The notes beneath the pieces were generated by a model. That model was not told the DNA's origin. It saw only the letters and a program-made list of their open reading frames with translations, and did no database searches. 64,000 nucleotides of DNA from Microbacterium sp. 1S1 (GTDB taxonomy: Bacteria; Actinomycetota; Actinomycetes; Actinomycetales; Microbacteriaceae): the NCBI RefSeq assembly GCF_008271365.1, contig NZ_CP043430.1, forward strand, positions 1,550,001 through 1,614,000, read 5' to 3'. The stretch's first letter is position 1, and each line of letters starts with the position of its first letter. Positions 32,575 through 47,716 of this stretch are shown here, in pieces. Both the position numbers and the translations under genes were made by a program.

Positions 32575-34248
32575 ATGCACCAGTCAGCCATGCCTCGGCG
32601 AGGAATCGCCGCCGTCACCGGAGCGACCATCGCCGCTCTCGCTCTCGCCGGATGTGTCGCCAGCGAGCGCGGGGACAACGGGTCCGAGGGTTCCGGTGAC
32701 GTCGACGGGACGTTCGTCTTCGCCGCCTCGTCCGATCCCGCGAGCCTCGACCCGGCGTTCGCGCAGGACGGCGAGACCTTCCGCGTCTCCCGGCAGATCT
32801 TCGAAGGTCTCGTCGGCACCGAGCCGGGGACGGCCGATCCCGCGCCGCTGCTGGCGGAGTCGTGGGAGTCGTCCGAGGACGGCATGTCGCACACCTTCGC
32901 GCTCAAGGAGGGCGTGACCTTCCACGACGGCACCCCGTTCAACGCCGAGGCCGTCTGCGCCAACTTCGATCGCTGGTACAACTGGACCGGTCTCGCCGCC
33001 TCGGAGGCCTTCGGGTACTACTACAACAAGCTGTTCAAGGGCTACGCGTCCAACCCGGAGGACGCGGTCTACAAGTCCTGCACGCCTGACGGCGACAACT
33101 CCGTCACGATCGAGCTGAACAAGCCCTTCGCCGGCTTCATCGCCTCGCTCTCGCTCCCGGCCTTCGGCATGCAGAGCCCCTCGGCCATGCAGGAGTTCGG
33201 GGCGGACGAGGTCGGTGGCACCGCCGAGGCTCCGCAGCTCTCCGAGTACGCCATGGGCCACCCGGTCGGCACGGGGCCCTACCAGTTCGACGAGTGGGCA
33301 CCGGGCGAGCAGGTCACCCTCAAGGCCTACGACGACTACTGGGGCGAGGCCGGCCAGATCGACGAGATCATCTTCCGGACGATCGACGACCCGACGGCAC
33401 GCCGTCAGGCGCTCGAGTCCGGCTCGATCGACGGCTACGACCTCGTGGGCCCGGCCGACACGAAGGCATTGGAGGAGGACGGCTTCACGATGGTGTCGCG
33501 CCCGCCGTTCACGATCCTCTACCTCGCCTTCAACCAGGCGATCCCGGAGCTGCAGGACCCGAAGGTGCGTGAGGCGCTCTCCTACGCGATCGACAAGGAC
33601 GCCCTGATCAGCCAGGTCCTTCCGGAGGGCACCGAGAAGGCGACGCAGTTCGTCCCGCCGGTGGTCAACGGCTACAACGACGAGGTCACCACGTACGACT
33701 ACGACCCCGAGAAGGCCAAGGAGCTCCTCGCCGAGGCAGGCTACGACGAGGCGAACCCGCTGTCGCTGACCTTCAACTACCCGGTCAACGTCTCGCGTCC
33801 GTACATGCCGGACCCCGAGCAGATCTTCACCGTGCTGTCCTCGCAGCTGTCCGAGGTGGGCGTGGAGACCACCCCGGTGTCGGAGGAGTGGGTCGAGTAC
33901 CTCGACCGCACGACGGGGACCGCGGACCACGGCATCCACCTGCTCGGCTGGACCGGCGACTACAACGACACCGACAACTTCGTCGGCGTGTTCTTCGGCC
34001 AGCAGAGCTCCGAATGGGGCTTCGACAACCCCGAGCTGTTCCAGGCGCTGACCGAGGCGCGCGGGGTCTCCAACCTCGAGGAGCAGACGGCGCTGTATGA
34101 GGACATCAACGAGATGGTCGCCGAGTTCATCCCCGGCGTCCCGCTCGCGCACCCGGCGCCGACGCTCGCGTTCGACCCGCGCGTCGAGAGCTACCCCGCC
34201 AGCCCGGTGAACGACGAGGTCTTCACGGACATCGTCCTCACGAAGTAG
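32575..34248 (+). CDS. Oligopeptide/dipeptide ABC transporter substrate-binding lipoprotein (family 5)
   Basis: 557 residues. Lipobox ALAGC (Cys27) and the family 5 solute-binding fold (AASSDPASLDPAFAQDGETFRVSRQIFEGLV; FALKEGVTFHDGTPFNAEAV; GTGPYQFDEWAPGEQVTLKAYDDYWG). It binds peptides or similar solutes outside the cell. ATG 32575 has GGAAGG about 10 nt upstream; ATG 32590 is an alternative. It is the first gene of a complete importer with two permeases and a double ATPase. Confidence 0.93.
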   Translation: MHQSAMPRRGIAAVTGATIAALALAGCVASERGDNGSEGSGDVDGTFVFAASSDPASLDPAFAQDGETFRVSRQIFEGLVGTEPGTADPAPLLAESWESSEDGMSHTFALKEGVTFHDGTPFNAEAVCANFDRWYNWTGLAASEAFGYYYNKLFKGYASNPEDAVYKSCTPDGDNSVTIELNKPFAGFIASLSLPAFGMQSPSAMQEFGADEVGGTAEAPQLSEYAMGHPVGTGPYQFDEWAPGEQVTLKAYDDYWGEAGQIDEIIFRTIDDPTARRQALESGSIDGYDLVGPADTKALEEDGFTMVSRPPFTILYLAFNQAIPELQDPKVREALSYAIDKDALISQVLPEGTEKATQFVPPVVNGYNDEVTTYDYDPEKAKELLAEAGYDEANPLSLTFNYPVNVSRPYMPDPEQIFTVLSSQLSEVGVETTPVSEEWVEYLDRTTGTADHGIHLLGWTGDYNDTDNFVGVFFGQQSSEWGFDNPELFQALTEARGVSNLEEQTALYEDINEMVAEFIPGVPLAHPAPTLAFDPRVESYPASPVNDEVFTDIVLTK

Positions 34249-34264
34249 GCCTGACCATTTGGCA

Positions 34265-34306
34265 CGCCGAGCCCCGGTTCCGCTCTCGCGGGACCGGGGC
34301 ACGGCG
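34265..34306 (+). promoter_or_regulatory. Intercistronic hairpin after the peptide-binding protein gene
   Basis: An 11-bp stem (34271-34281 with 34290-34300, GCCCCGGT arm, 8-nt loop) is extended by CGCCG/CGGCG (34265-34269 with 34302-34306). No U-run follows. Such hairpins between a binding protein and its permeases stabilise the upstream mRNA or partly stop transcription, keeping the binding protein in excess. Confidence 0.65.
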
Positions 34307-34331
34307 TACCTTCTGATCGACGGAGAACTCT

Positions 34332-35336
34332 GTGCTGCGCACCATCGGCAGGCGACTGCTGTTCCTCATCCCCACCCTGTTCGGGCTCAGCATCCTGCTG
34401 TTCGCCTGGGTCAGGGCCCTCCCCGGCGGCCCCGCGGTCGCCCTGCTCGGCGAGAAGGCGACGCCGGAGGCCATCGCGAGAGTCAACGAGCTCTATGGCT
34501 TCAACAAGCCCCTCATCGAGCAGTACTTCATCTGGATCACCCGGCTGCTGCAGGGTGACTTCGGCACCTCCATCCAGACCAATCGCCCGGTCGTCGAGGA
34601 GTTCCTCCGCCGGTTCCCCGCGACGATCGAGCTGAGCGTCACGGCGCTCATCTTCGCGGTCGGCGTCGGCATCCCCCTCGGGTACTGGGCGGCTCGCCGC
34701 CACGGGAAGTTCACCGATCACGCGTCGGTCGTCCTGAGCCTCGTCGGCATCACGATCCCGGTCTTCTTCCTGGCGTTCATCCTCAAGTACGTCTTCGCGG
34801 TGCAGCTCGGCTGGCTGCCCTCGGACGGCCGGCAGAATCCTCGGATCGATGCGACCCACCCCACCGGCTTCTACGTCTGGGACGGCATCATCACGGGGGA
34901 GTTCGACGCCGCGTGGGATGCGATCCTCCACCTCATCCTCCCGGCGCTCGCCCTCGGCACGATCCCGCTCGCGATCATCGTCCGCATCACGAGGGCGAGC
35001 GTGCTGGAGGTGCAGAACGCCGACTACGTCCGCACCGGCCGCGCGAAGGGTGTCGGCTCCGGCACGCTGCGCAGCCGCTTCATCCTCCGCAACGCGATGT
35101 TGCCGGTCATCACGACCATCGGCCTGCAGACCGGTCTGCTCATCTCGGGGGCGGTGCTCACCGAGACGGTGTTCGCCTTCCCCGGCATCGGGTCGTTCCT
35201 CGCGCGGGCCATCTTCACGCGCGACTTCCCGGTGCTGCAGGGGTTCATCATCTTCATCGCGATCGCCTACGCGCTCATCAACCTCGCGGTGGACGTCTCG
35301 TACAGCCTCATCGACCCGAGAGTGAGGGTGCAGTGA
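34332..35336 (+). CDS. Peptide ABC transporter permease (DppB type)
   Basis: 334 residues, six membrane helices, with the DppB/OppB N-terminus (RTIGRRLLFLIPTLFGLSILLF) and the EAA-type loop YVRTGRAKGVGSGTLRSRFILRNAMLPV. GTG start 34332. It follows the binding protein across an 83-bp gap that holds a hairpin; dppC-type permease follows after 34 bp. Confidence 0.94.
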   Translation: MLRTIGRRLLFLIPTLFGLSILLFAWVRALPGGPAVALLGEKATPEAIARVNELYGFNKPLIEQYFIWITRLLQGDFGTSIQTNRPVVEEFLRRFPATIELSVTALIFAVGVGIPLGYWAARRHGKFTDHASVVLSLVGITIPVFFLAFILKYVFAVQLGWLPSDGRQNPRIDATHPTGFYVWDGIITGEFDAAWDAILHLILPALALGTIPLAIIVRITRASVLEVQNADYVRTGRAKGVGSGTLRSRFILRNAMLPVITTIGLQTGLLISGAVLTETVFAFPGIGSFLARAIFTRDFPVLQGFIIFIAIAYALINLAVDVSYSLIDPRVRVQ

Positions 35337-35370
35337 TGTCGTCCTCCCTCATCCGAAAGGAGGCGACCGC

Positions 35371-36336
35371 ATGAGCATCGCCCTCCCGCCCGCACAGGGG
35401 CCGTCCGCCGAGAGCGGCGGCAGCATCGACACGGTCGCGATCGCGCAGGCCGATCTGAAGGACGGCGGCGGCGGCTTCTGGCGCGACGTCTTCCGACGCC
35501 TCCGGCGCAACCCGACGGCTTGGATCGGTGCGGTCATCGTGCTCCTCTTCCTCGTCGTCGCGGTGCTCGCACCGGTTCTCGCCCCGTATCCCGAGACGGC
35601 GCTCCCCGGAGCGAAGGAGATCACCCCGACACACATCCCCGGGCCGGGGGAGCTGCCGCAGTTCCCCCTCGGCCTCGACCGCTTCGGCGGCGACGTGCTC
35701 TCCAAGCTCATCTGGGGCGCCCAGGCCTCGCTGCTGATCGGCGTCGTCTCCACGGCCATGGGTCTCGTCGGCGGCATGATCCTCGGGCTCCTCGCCGGCA
35801 CGTTCGGCGGCTGGGTCGACACGGTCATCATGCGCCTGGTCGACATCATCCTCTCGGTCCCGAACCTCCTGCTGGCGGTGTCGATCGCCGCGATCCTGGG
35901 GCAGACGCCCTTCGCGGTGATGATCGCCATCGGAGCCTCCCAGGTGCCGATCTTCGCGCGCCTGCTGCGAGCATCGATGCTTCAGCAGCGCTCCAGCGAC
36001 TACGTCCTCTCGGCCCAGACCCTGGGTCTCGGGCGTGGCCGGATCACGATGTCGCACGTCCTCCCGAACGCCATCGGGCCGGTCATCGTCCAGGGCACCC
36101 TGACGCTCGCGACGGCCGTGATCGACGCCGCCGCGCTGTCGTTCCTCGGGCTCGGCGGCGGGCGGCCGGAGACGGCGGAGTGGGGACGCATGCTCACCTA
36201 CGCCCAGGCCGAGCTCGCCATCGCGCCGTGGCTGGCGTTCTTCCCCGGCATCTGCATCGCCGTCACCGCGCTCGGGTTCACCCTGCTCGGCGAGGCATTG
36301 CGCGAAGCCATGGACCCGAGGACGAGGGCACGATGA
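35371..36336 (+). CDS. Peptide ABC transporter permease (DppC type)
   Basis: 321 residues, N-terminal OppC/DppC cytoplasmic segment then six membrane helices (GAVIVLLFLVVAVLAPVLAPY first) and the EAA loop YVLSAQTLGLGRGRITMSHVLPNAIGP. Start ATG 35371 has a perfect AAAGGAGG ribosome-binding site, unlike the weaker site of the DppB-type gene, which may balance expression of the two subunits. Confidence 0.95.
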   Translation: MSIALPPAQGPSAESGGSIDTVAIAQADLKDGGGGFWRDVFRRLRRNPTAWIGAVIVLLFLVVAVLAPVLAPYPETALPGAKEITPTHIPGPGELPQFPLGLDRFGGDVLSKLIWGAQASLLIGVVSTAMGLVGGMILGLLAGTFGGWVDTVIMRLVDIILSVPNLLLAVSIAAILGQTPFAVMIAIGASQVPIFARLLRASMLQQRSSDYVLSAQTLGLGRGRITMSHVLPNAIGPVIVQGTLTLATAVIDAAALSFLGLGGGRPETAEWGRMLTYAQAELAIAPWLAFFPGICIAVTALGFTLLGEALREAMDPRTRAR

Positions 36337-36380
36337 CCACCCGTGACGAAGGCGCCGTGCGCGCCGCGAAGGAGGACCGC

Positions 36381-38048
36381 ATGGCAGACGAACCCCTGCT
36401 CTCGGTCGAGGGCCTGGCGGTGGACTTCGCCACCATGGACGGCGTCGTGCACGCCGTCGAAGGCGTCGACCTCGAGATCCGGCCCGGCGAGACCGTGGCG
36501 ATCGTCGGCGAGTCCGGATCCGGCAAGTCGACCACGGCCATGGCGATCATCGGGCTGCTCGCGGGCGGCGGGAAGGTGGCTGCGGGACGCATCCGCCTCG
36601 ACGGTCGCGACATCTCGCACGCGTCGGAGAGCGAGCTGCGCACGATCCGGGGCCGGGACATCGGGCTCGTGCCGCAGGACCCGATGTCCAACCTGAACCC
36701 GGTTGCGAAGATCGGGACCCAGGTGGCCGAGACGCTGCTCGCCCACGGCCTCGCGACCCGACAGAACGTGCAGGCCAAGGTCGTCGAGGCCCTTGCCGCG
36801 GCGGGTCTGCCGGATCCGGAGCGGCGGGCGAAGCAGTATCCGCACGAGTTCTCCGGCGGCATGCGACAGCGGGCCCTCATCGCGATCGGCCTGGCGTGCA
36901 AGCCCCGGCTGCTCATCGCTGACGAGCCCACCAGCGCGCTCGACGTGACGGTGCAGCAGACGATCCTCGACCAGATCGGCGAGATGACCAGGGAGCTCGG
37001 CACGGCCGTGCTGCTCATCACGCACGACCTGGGGCTCGCCGCGGAGCGCGCCGAGCGCGTGATCGTGATGCACCGCGGCAAGGTCGTGGAGCAGGGGCCG
37101 GCGCGGCGGATCCTCGAGGATCCCCAGCACCCGTACACGCAGTCGCTGGTGAAGGCCGCGCCGTCCGTGGCGGTGGCGCGACTGCGTCCGGAGGCCTTCG
37201 TCCGGGACGCTTCGACAGACCCAGCGTCCCAGGAGACCCCGGGGTCCCTGCGCTCGTCGAAGGGCAACATCGTCGAGATCCAGAACCTCACGAAGGTGTA
37301 CCCGGTGCGCGGCAGGCATGAGGACTTCGTCGCGGTCGACGACGTCTCGCTCGCGATCCCGCGGGGGGAGACCGTCGCGATCGTGGGGGAGTCGGGGTCG
37401 GGCAAGACCACGACGGCGCGGATGCTGCTCAAGGTGATCGAGCCCACGAGCGGCCTCATCCGCTATGAGGGCAAGGACATCTCGACCCTGAGTCGCGCGG
37501 AGACGAAGGACTTCCGGCAGCGGGTGCAGCCGATCTTCCAGGACCCGTATTCGAGCCTGAACCCCATGTTCACGATCGAGCGCCTGATCGCCGAACCTCT
37601 GGAGTTCTACAAACGGGGCAGCGGGGCGGACCGCCGCAAGCGCGTGCGACAGCTCCTGGACGACGTCGCGCTGCCACAGTCGATGCTGCGTCGGTACCCG
37701 TCCGAGCTGTCCGGTGGCCAGCGGCAGCGTGTGGCGATCGCGCGGGCGCTGGCGCTGTCGCCCGACCTGATCGTGTGCGACGAGCCGGTGTCGGCGCTCG
37801 ACGTGCTCGTGCAGGATCAGATCCTGCGGCTGCTGGGCGACCTGCAGCGTGAGTACGGTCTCAGCTACCTCTTCATCTCGCACGACCTCGCGGTGGTGCG
37901 GCTCATCAGCGACTACGTGTGCGTGATGAAGGACGGGAAGCTGGTGGAGGCCGCGTCGTCGGAGGAGATCTTCACGAACCCCCGCGACCCCTACACGCGC
38001 CGCCTCCTCGCCTCGATCCCCGGCAACGAGCTCAACATCGCGTCCTGA
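36381..38048 (+). CDS. Peptide ABC transporter double ATPase (DppD-DppF fusion)
   Basis: 555 residues carrying two complete ABC ATPases in one chain. First half: Walker A GESGSGKST (about 42-50), signature FSGGMRQR, Walker B LLIADEPTSALD. Second half: Walker A GESGSGKTT, FQDPYSSLNPMFT Q-loop, signature LSGGQRQR, Walker B LIVCDEPVSALD. The linker carries the oligopeptide-ATPase C-terminal pattern (HPYTQSLVKAAP). ATG 36381 is chosen for its AAGGAGG site; ATG 36333, overlapping the previous stop, is in frame and would add 16 residues. It energises the two permeases upstream. Confidence 0.93.
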   Translation: MADEPLLSVEGLAVDFATMDGVVHAVEGVDLEIRPGETVAIVGESGSGKSTTAMAIIGLLAGGGKVAAGRIRLDGRDISHASESELRTIRGRDIGLVPQDPMSNLNPVAKIGTQVAETLLAHGLATRQNVQAKVVEALAAAGLPDPERRAKQYPHEFSGGMRQRALIAIGLACKPRLLIADEPTSALDVTVQQTILDQIGEMTRELGTAVLLITHDLGLAAERAERVIVMHRGKVVEQGPARRILEDPQHPYTQSLVKAAPSVAVARLRPEAFVRDASTDPASQETPGSLRSSKGNIVEIQNLTKVYPVRGRHEDFVAVDDVSLAIPRGETVAIVGESGSGKTTTARMLLKVIEPTSGLIRYEGKDISTLSRAETKDFRQRVQPIFQDPYSSLNPMFTIERLIAEPLEFYKRGSGADRRKRVRQLLDDVALPQSMLRRYPSELSGGQRQRVAIARALALSPDLIVCDEPVSALDVLVQDQILRLLGDLQREYGLSYLFISHDLAVVRLISDYVCVMKDGKLVEAASSEEIFTNPRDPYTRRLLASIPGNELNIAS

Positions 38049-38059
38049 CGGTTCCTGGC

Positions 38060-38139
38060 CCGAGACCCCGTTCTCGCGTCGAAACCCCGCCTTGCCCCCG
38101 CGGCGAGGGTGGGGTTTCGACGCGCAGGCGGGGTCTCGG
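38060..38139. repeat. Intergenic nested palindrome, family C
   Basis: Outer arms CCGAGACCCC (38060-38069) and GGGGTCTCGG (38130-38139) are perfect; inner arms CGCGTCGAAACCCC (38075-38088) and 38111-38124 form a perfect 14-bp stem. Same two-stem plan and about 80-bp size as families A and B. It lies between the peptide ABC operon and the rpoB promoter and may insulate them. Confidence 0.75.
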
Positions 38140-38182
38140 CGGTCCCATTACCGCAGCATCGAGAATTGGTCAAGGATTGCGC

Positions 38183-38211
38183 TTGCCATGTCGCGAGATC
38201 GCGTCTATAGT
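38183..38211 (+). promoter_or_regulatory. rpoBC promoter
   Basis: TTGCCA (38183-38188), 17-bp spacer, TATAGT (38206-38211): the best sigma-A promoter in the window. Transcription should start near 38218, leaving an untranslated leader of about 117 nt before the rpoB start. Confidence 0.75.
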
Positions 38212-38334
38212 TGGTAGTTGCGCTCGCTTCTCCCTGCCCTCATATGGTGGTCGGCATCTCGTGAGCTTCTGAGCGCACTCCACCTGACGACAAAGGAATC
38301 GAGAAGCCCTGCGGGGCTCACGGAGGTTATTCCC

Positions 38335-41838
<3,504 letters not shown>

Positions 41839-41840
41839 TC

Positions 41841-41885
41841 CTTCGACGGGCTCAGCCGCCCCCGCGGCGGCTGAGCCGGTCGAAG
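41841..41885. repeat. rpoB-rpoC intergenic palindrome (family D)
   Basis: Arms 41841-41860 (CTTCGACGGGCTCAGCCGCC) and 41866-41885 pair in 19 of 20 positions around a 5-nt loop. The TTCGAC-GGCTCAG core looks like a REP-type word. Lying within the essential rpoBC transcript, it should fold in the mRNA without stopping transcription. Confidence 0.75.
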
Positions 41886-41925
41886 CCCAGACTTCTCAAA
41901 CAGAATTTCCGACACAGGAGAACTA

Positions 41926-45801
<3,876 letters not shown>

Positions 45802-45817
45802 GGTGTGAGTGAGTGAA

Positions 45818-45849
45818 CGAAGGCCCCGGGCATCAGCCCGGGGCCTTCG
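45818..45849 (+). terminator. rpoC terminator hairpin
   Basis: A perfect 14-bp GC-rich stem (45818-45831 with 45836-45849) with loop ATCA, followed by TCGTC rather than a long T-run, as usual in actinobacteria. Confidence 0.85.
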
Positions 45850-45873
45850 TCGTCCTCGGCGCGTTCGGGTGTT

Positions 45874-45952
45874 CATAACTCAGGAGATCCGTGGCGACAC
45901 GCCGCCTTCGGGCCCTGGCGGCAGCGTGCAGGCGATGATCTCCTGAGTTGTG
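45874..45952. repeat. Intergenic nested palindrome, family A, copy 2
   Basis: Outer arms 45874-45889 (CATAACTCAGGAGATC) and 45937-45952 pair with one G-T wobble. Inner CGACACGCCGCC (45895-45906) is identical to the inner arm of copy 1 and faces an imperfect partner near 45917-45929. It follows the rpoC terminator. Confidence 0.72.
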
Positions 45953-45994
45953 CACGCGGCTCCGCAGGGGGCCGCGGACCGCGGACGGGCGCGG

Positions 45995-46000
45995 TAGGGT
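45995..46000 (+). promoter_or_regulatory. Predicted leaderless -10 box of the PfkB kinase at 46007
   Basis: TAGGGT ends 6 nt before GTG 46007. Confidence 0.45.
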
Positions 46001-46006
46001 CGGCGA

Positions 46007-46936
46007 GTGAGCACTGAGATTTCCCCCGGCGGCGCGGCCGTCGTCATTGGAGACGCCCTGATCGACGAGATCCGGGATGAGAGCGGCGTCCGTGAGTTCG
46101 TCGGCGGTGCGGCCCTGAACGTGGCGGTGGGGCTGCGGCGGCTCGGAATCCCCACGACGCTCATCGCGATGGTGGGGGAGGACGTCGCCGGGGCGCACAT
46201 CCGCGAGTACCTCGCGGACCACGGCGTGCGGCTGATCGCGAGTGCGGCGCCGCATGGGTCGTCGCGGGCGGTCGTGACCCGGGCGGCGAACGGTGAGCCG
46301 AGCTACGTCTTCAACCGCGCGGCCCAGGAGCGCACGATCCGGTACTCGGAGGAGGGCAGGGCGGCGATCGCCGAGGCGGATATCGTCGCCGTGAGCTGCT
46401 TCCCCTTCGATGTGCCGGCGGAGGTCGCTGCCCTCGCGAGTGCGGTAGAGGGCGCACGGCTGGCGATCGATCCGAATCCGCGCACGGGGATGCTGAGCGA
46501 CCGTGAGCAGTTCGTCCGCGGCTTCGAGCAGCTCGCCGCACACGCACACCTCGTGAAGGTCGGCGCCGACGATGCGGACGTGCTCTATGACGGCGACCTC
46601 GATGCCCTCCGCGCGCGGCTCCGGGACCTGGGAGTCACCGCGGTGCTCGCGACGGCCGGGGCGGACGGTGCGGTGCTCGAGACGGACACCGGATCGGTCT
46701 CCGCGCCCATCTCCGCGCTGCCGGGTCGTGTGGTCGACACCGTGGGCGCGGGGGATGCGACGCTCGCCGCCGTCGCCGCCGGGCTGGTGGACGGCACCCC
46801 GGAGACGGCCGAAGAGTGGGCGGCACTGCTGGAGCGGGCCATGGATGTGGCCGCGGCGACCTGCCGCGCCGAGGGCGGACTGCTGCGCACGCCGGAGTCA
46901 CTGGCCGCCGCCGACCGAGGCGTCTACGGGAGCTGA
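46007..46936 (+). CDS. PfkB family carbohydrate kinase (fructokinase/ribokinase-like)
   Basis: 309 residues. N-terminal VIGDALIDEI and VGGAALNVAVGLRRLG (sugar-binding glycine motif) and C-terminal VVDTVGAGDATLAAVAAGL (ATP/anion-hole motif with catalytic Asp) define the PfkB fold. Relatives phosphorylate fructose, ribose or similar sugars; the substrate cannot be told. A monocistronic gene between rpoC and tRNA-Tyr with its own -10 box. Confidence 0.88.
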   Translation: MSTEISPGGAAVVIGDALIDEIRDESGVREFVGGAALNVAVGLRRLGIPTTLIAMVGEDVAGAHIREYLADHGVRLIASAAPHGSSRAVVTRAANGEPSYVFNRAAQERTIRYSEEGRAAIAEADIVAVSCFPFDVPAEVAALASAVEGARLAIDPNPRTGMLSDREQFVRGFEQLAAHAHLVKVGADDADVLYDGDLDALRARLRDLGVTAVLATAGADGAVLETDTGSVSAPISALPGRVVDTVGAGDATLAAVAAGLVDGTPETAEEWAALLERAMDVAAATCRAEGGLLRTPESLAAADRGVYGS

Positions 46937-46968
46937 CGCCTCGATTTCTCGCGCCCGCATCCGACAGG

Positions 46969-46974
46969 TATGAT
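46969..46974 (+). promoter_or_regulatory. -10 box of the tRNA-Tyr gene
   Basis: TATGAT, a near-consensus -10, lies 48 bp before the tRNA; the -35 is not distinct. Confidence 0.45.
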
Positions 46975-47022
46975 TGTTCTTCGTGCCCCCGGTTGGCTGT
47001 TCAAGTCGGGCGGGTGCGCTCT

Positions 47023-47107
47023 GGCGAGTTACCCAAGTGGCCAAAGGGATCTGACTGTAAATCAGCCGTCTTCGACTTCGGGGGTTCGAATCCCTCACTC
47101 GCCACCA
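47023..47107 (+). tRNA. tRNA-Tyr (anticodon GTA)
   Basis: Acceptor stem GGCGAGT (47023-47029) pairs with ACTCGCC (47097-47103); discriminator A and encoded CCA follow (47104-47107). Anticodon GTA at 47057-47059 within CTGTAAA. The long variable arm between about 47066 and 47080 (GCCGTCTTCGACTTCGG) is the class II form expected for bacterial tRNA-Tyr. Confidence 0.96.
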
Positions 47108-47109
47108 CG

Positions 47110-47133
47110 GAAGCCCCCGCTCGCGGGGGCTTC
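47110..47133 (+). terminator. tRNA-Tyr terminator hairpin
   Basis: Perfect 10-bp stem GAAGCCCCCG/CGGGGGCTTC with a 4-nt loop, directly behind the tRNA, followed by TCTCCCGTT. Confidence 0.8.
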
Positions 47134-47167
47134 TCCCGTTCCCGGCCTCACCTCCGCGCCGAGTTCC

Positions 47168-47173
47168 TAGACT
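47168..47173 (+). promoter_or_regulatory. Predicted leaderless -10 box of the FBP-domain gene
   Basis: TAGACT ends 6 nt before ATG 47180. Confidence 0.5.
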
Positions 47174-47179
47174 GGAGCG

Positions 47180-47671
47180 ATGCGACCTCTCACCGAAGCC
47201 GACGTCCGGGCCTCGTTCGTGAACGCGGACGCCGAAGAGCTGCGCGTCATGGAGATGCCGCACGACTTCCTCCTCGTGGACTGGGACTACCTCGACTTCT
47301 TCGCCTGGCGTGACCCGAGCGCCGGTAAGCGCGGCTACGTCCTCATCCCGCACGAGGGGCGCGTGGTCGGTGTGGTGCTGCGGGCGTCGGAGCCCGGTCG
47401 CGGTCGCTCCGGCATGTGCAACATCTGCCACACGATGCAGCCGGGGAACCAGGTCTCGCTGTTCGCGGCGCGGCGTGCGGGGGAGGCGGGGGAGCGCGGA
47501 GACTCGGTCGGCACCTACATCTGCGCCGATCTGTCCTGCCACGAGAACGTGCGTCTGGCGCACCCGCTCGCACCGAATGAGATCCGAGCGGCCGGTCAGG
47601 TGGACTTCCGGCTCGACGGCACCCGGCGGCGCATGGAGCGGTTCGTCGCGCGCGTCTGGGAGGGCGCCTGA
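47180..47671 (+). CDS. FBP/FusB-type zinc-finger domain protein
   Basis: 163 residues. The C-terminal treble-clef zinc finger of elongation-factor-G-binding proteins is recognisable: CNICH (about 80-84) and the later pair in YICADLSCHENVR. FusB-type proteins free EF-G from stalled ribosomes and confer fusidic acid resistance in staphylococci; chromosomal actinobacterial versions are of unproven function. No helical N-terminal FusB domain is obvious, so only the finger relationship is claimed. Confidence 0.8.
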   Translation: MRPLTEADVRASFVNADAEELRVMEMPHDFLLVDWDYLDFFAWRDPSAGKRGYVLIPHEGRVVGVVLRASEPGRGRSGMCNICHTMQPGNQVSLFAARRAGEAGERGDSVGTYICADLSCHENVRLAHPLAPNEIRAAGQVDFRLDGTRRRMERFVARVWEGA

Positions 47672-47678
47672 GCGCGAC

Positions 47679-47684
47679 TAGCCT
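47679..47684 (+). promoter_or_regulatory. -10 box upstream of the enoyl-CoA hydratase gene
   Basis: TAGCCT; here the start codon (47717) is 32 nt on and has an AAGGAG site, so the transcript would have a short leader, in contrast to the leaderless neighbours. Confidence 0.4.
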
Positions 47685-47716
47685 GGAGGCATCCGCCTGT
47701 GCTCGAAGGAGAAGCC

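Noticed and set aside
46973..47170. A 66-codon open frame across the tRNA-Tyr gene
   Set aside because: It runs through a perfectly folding tRNA and its terminator and has no family resemblance.
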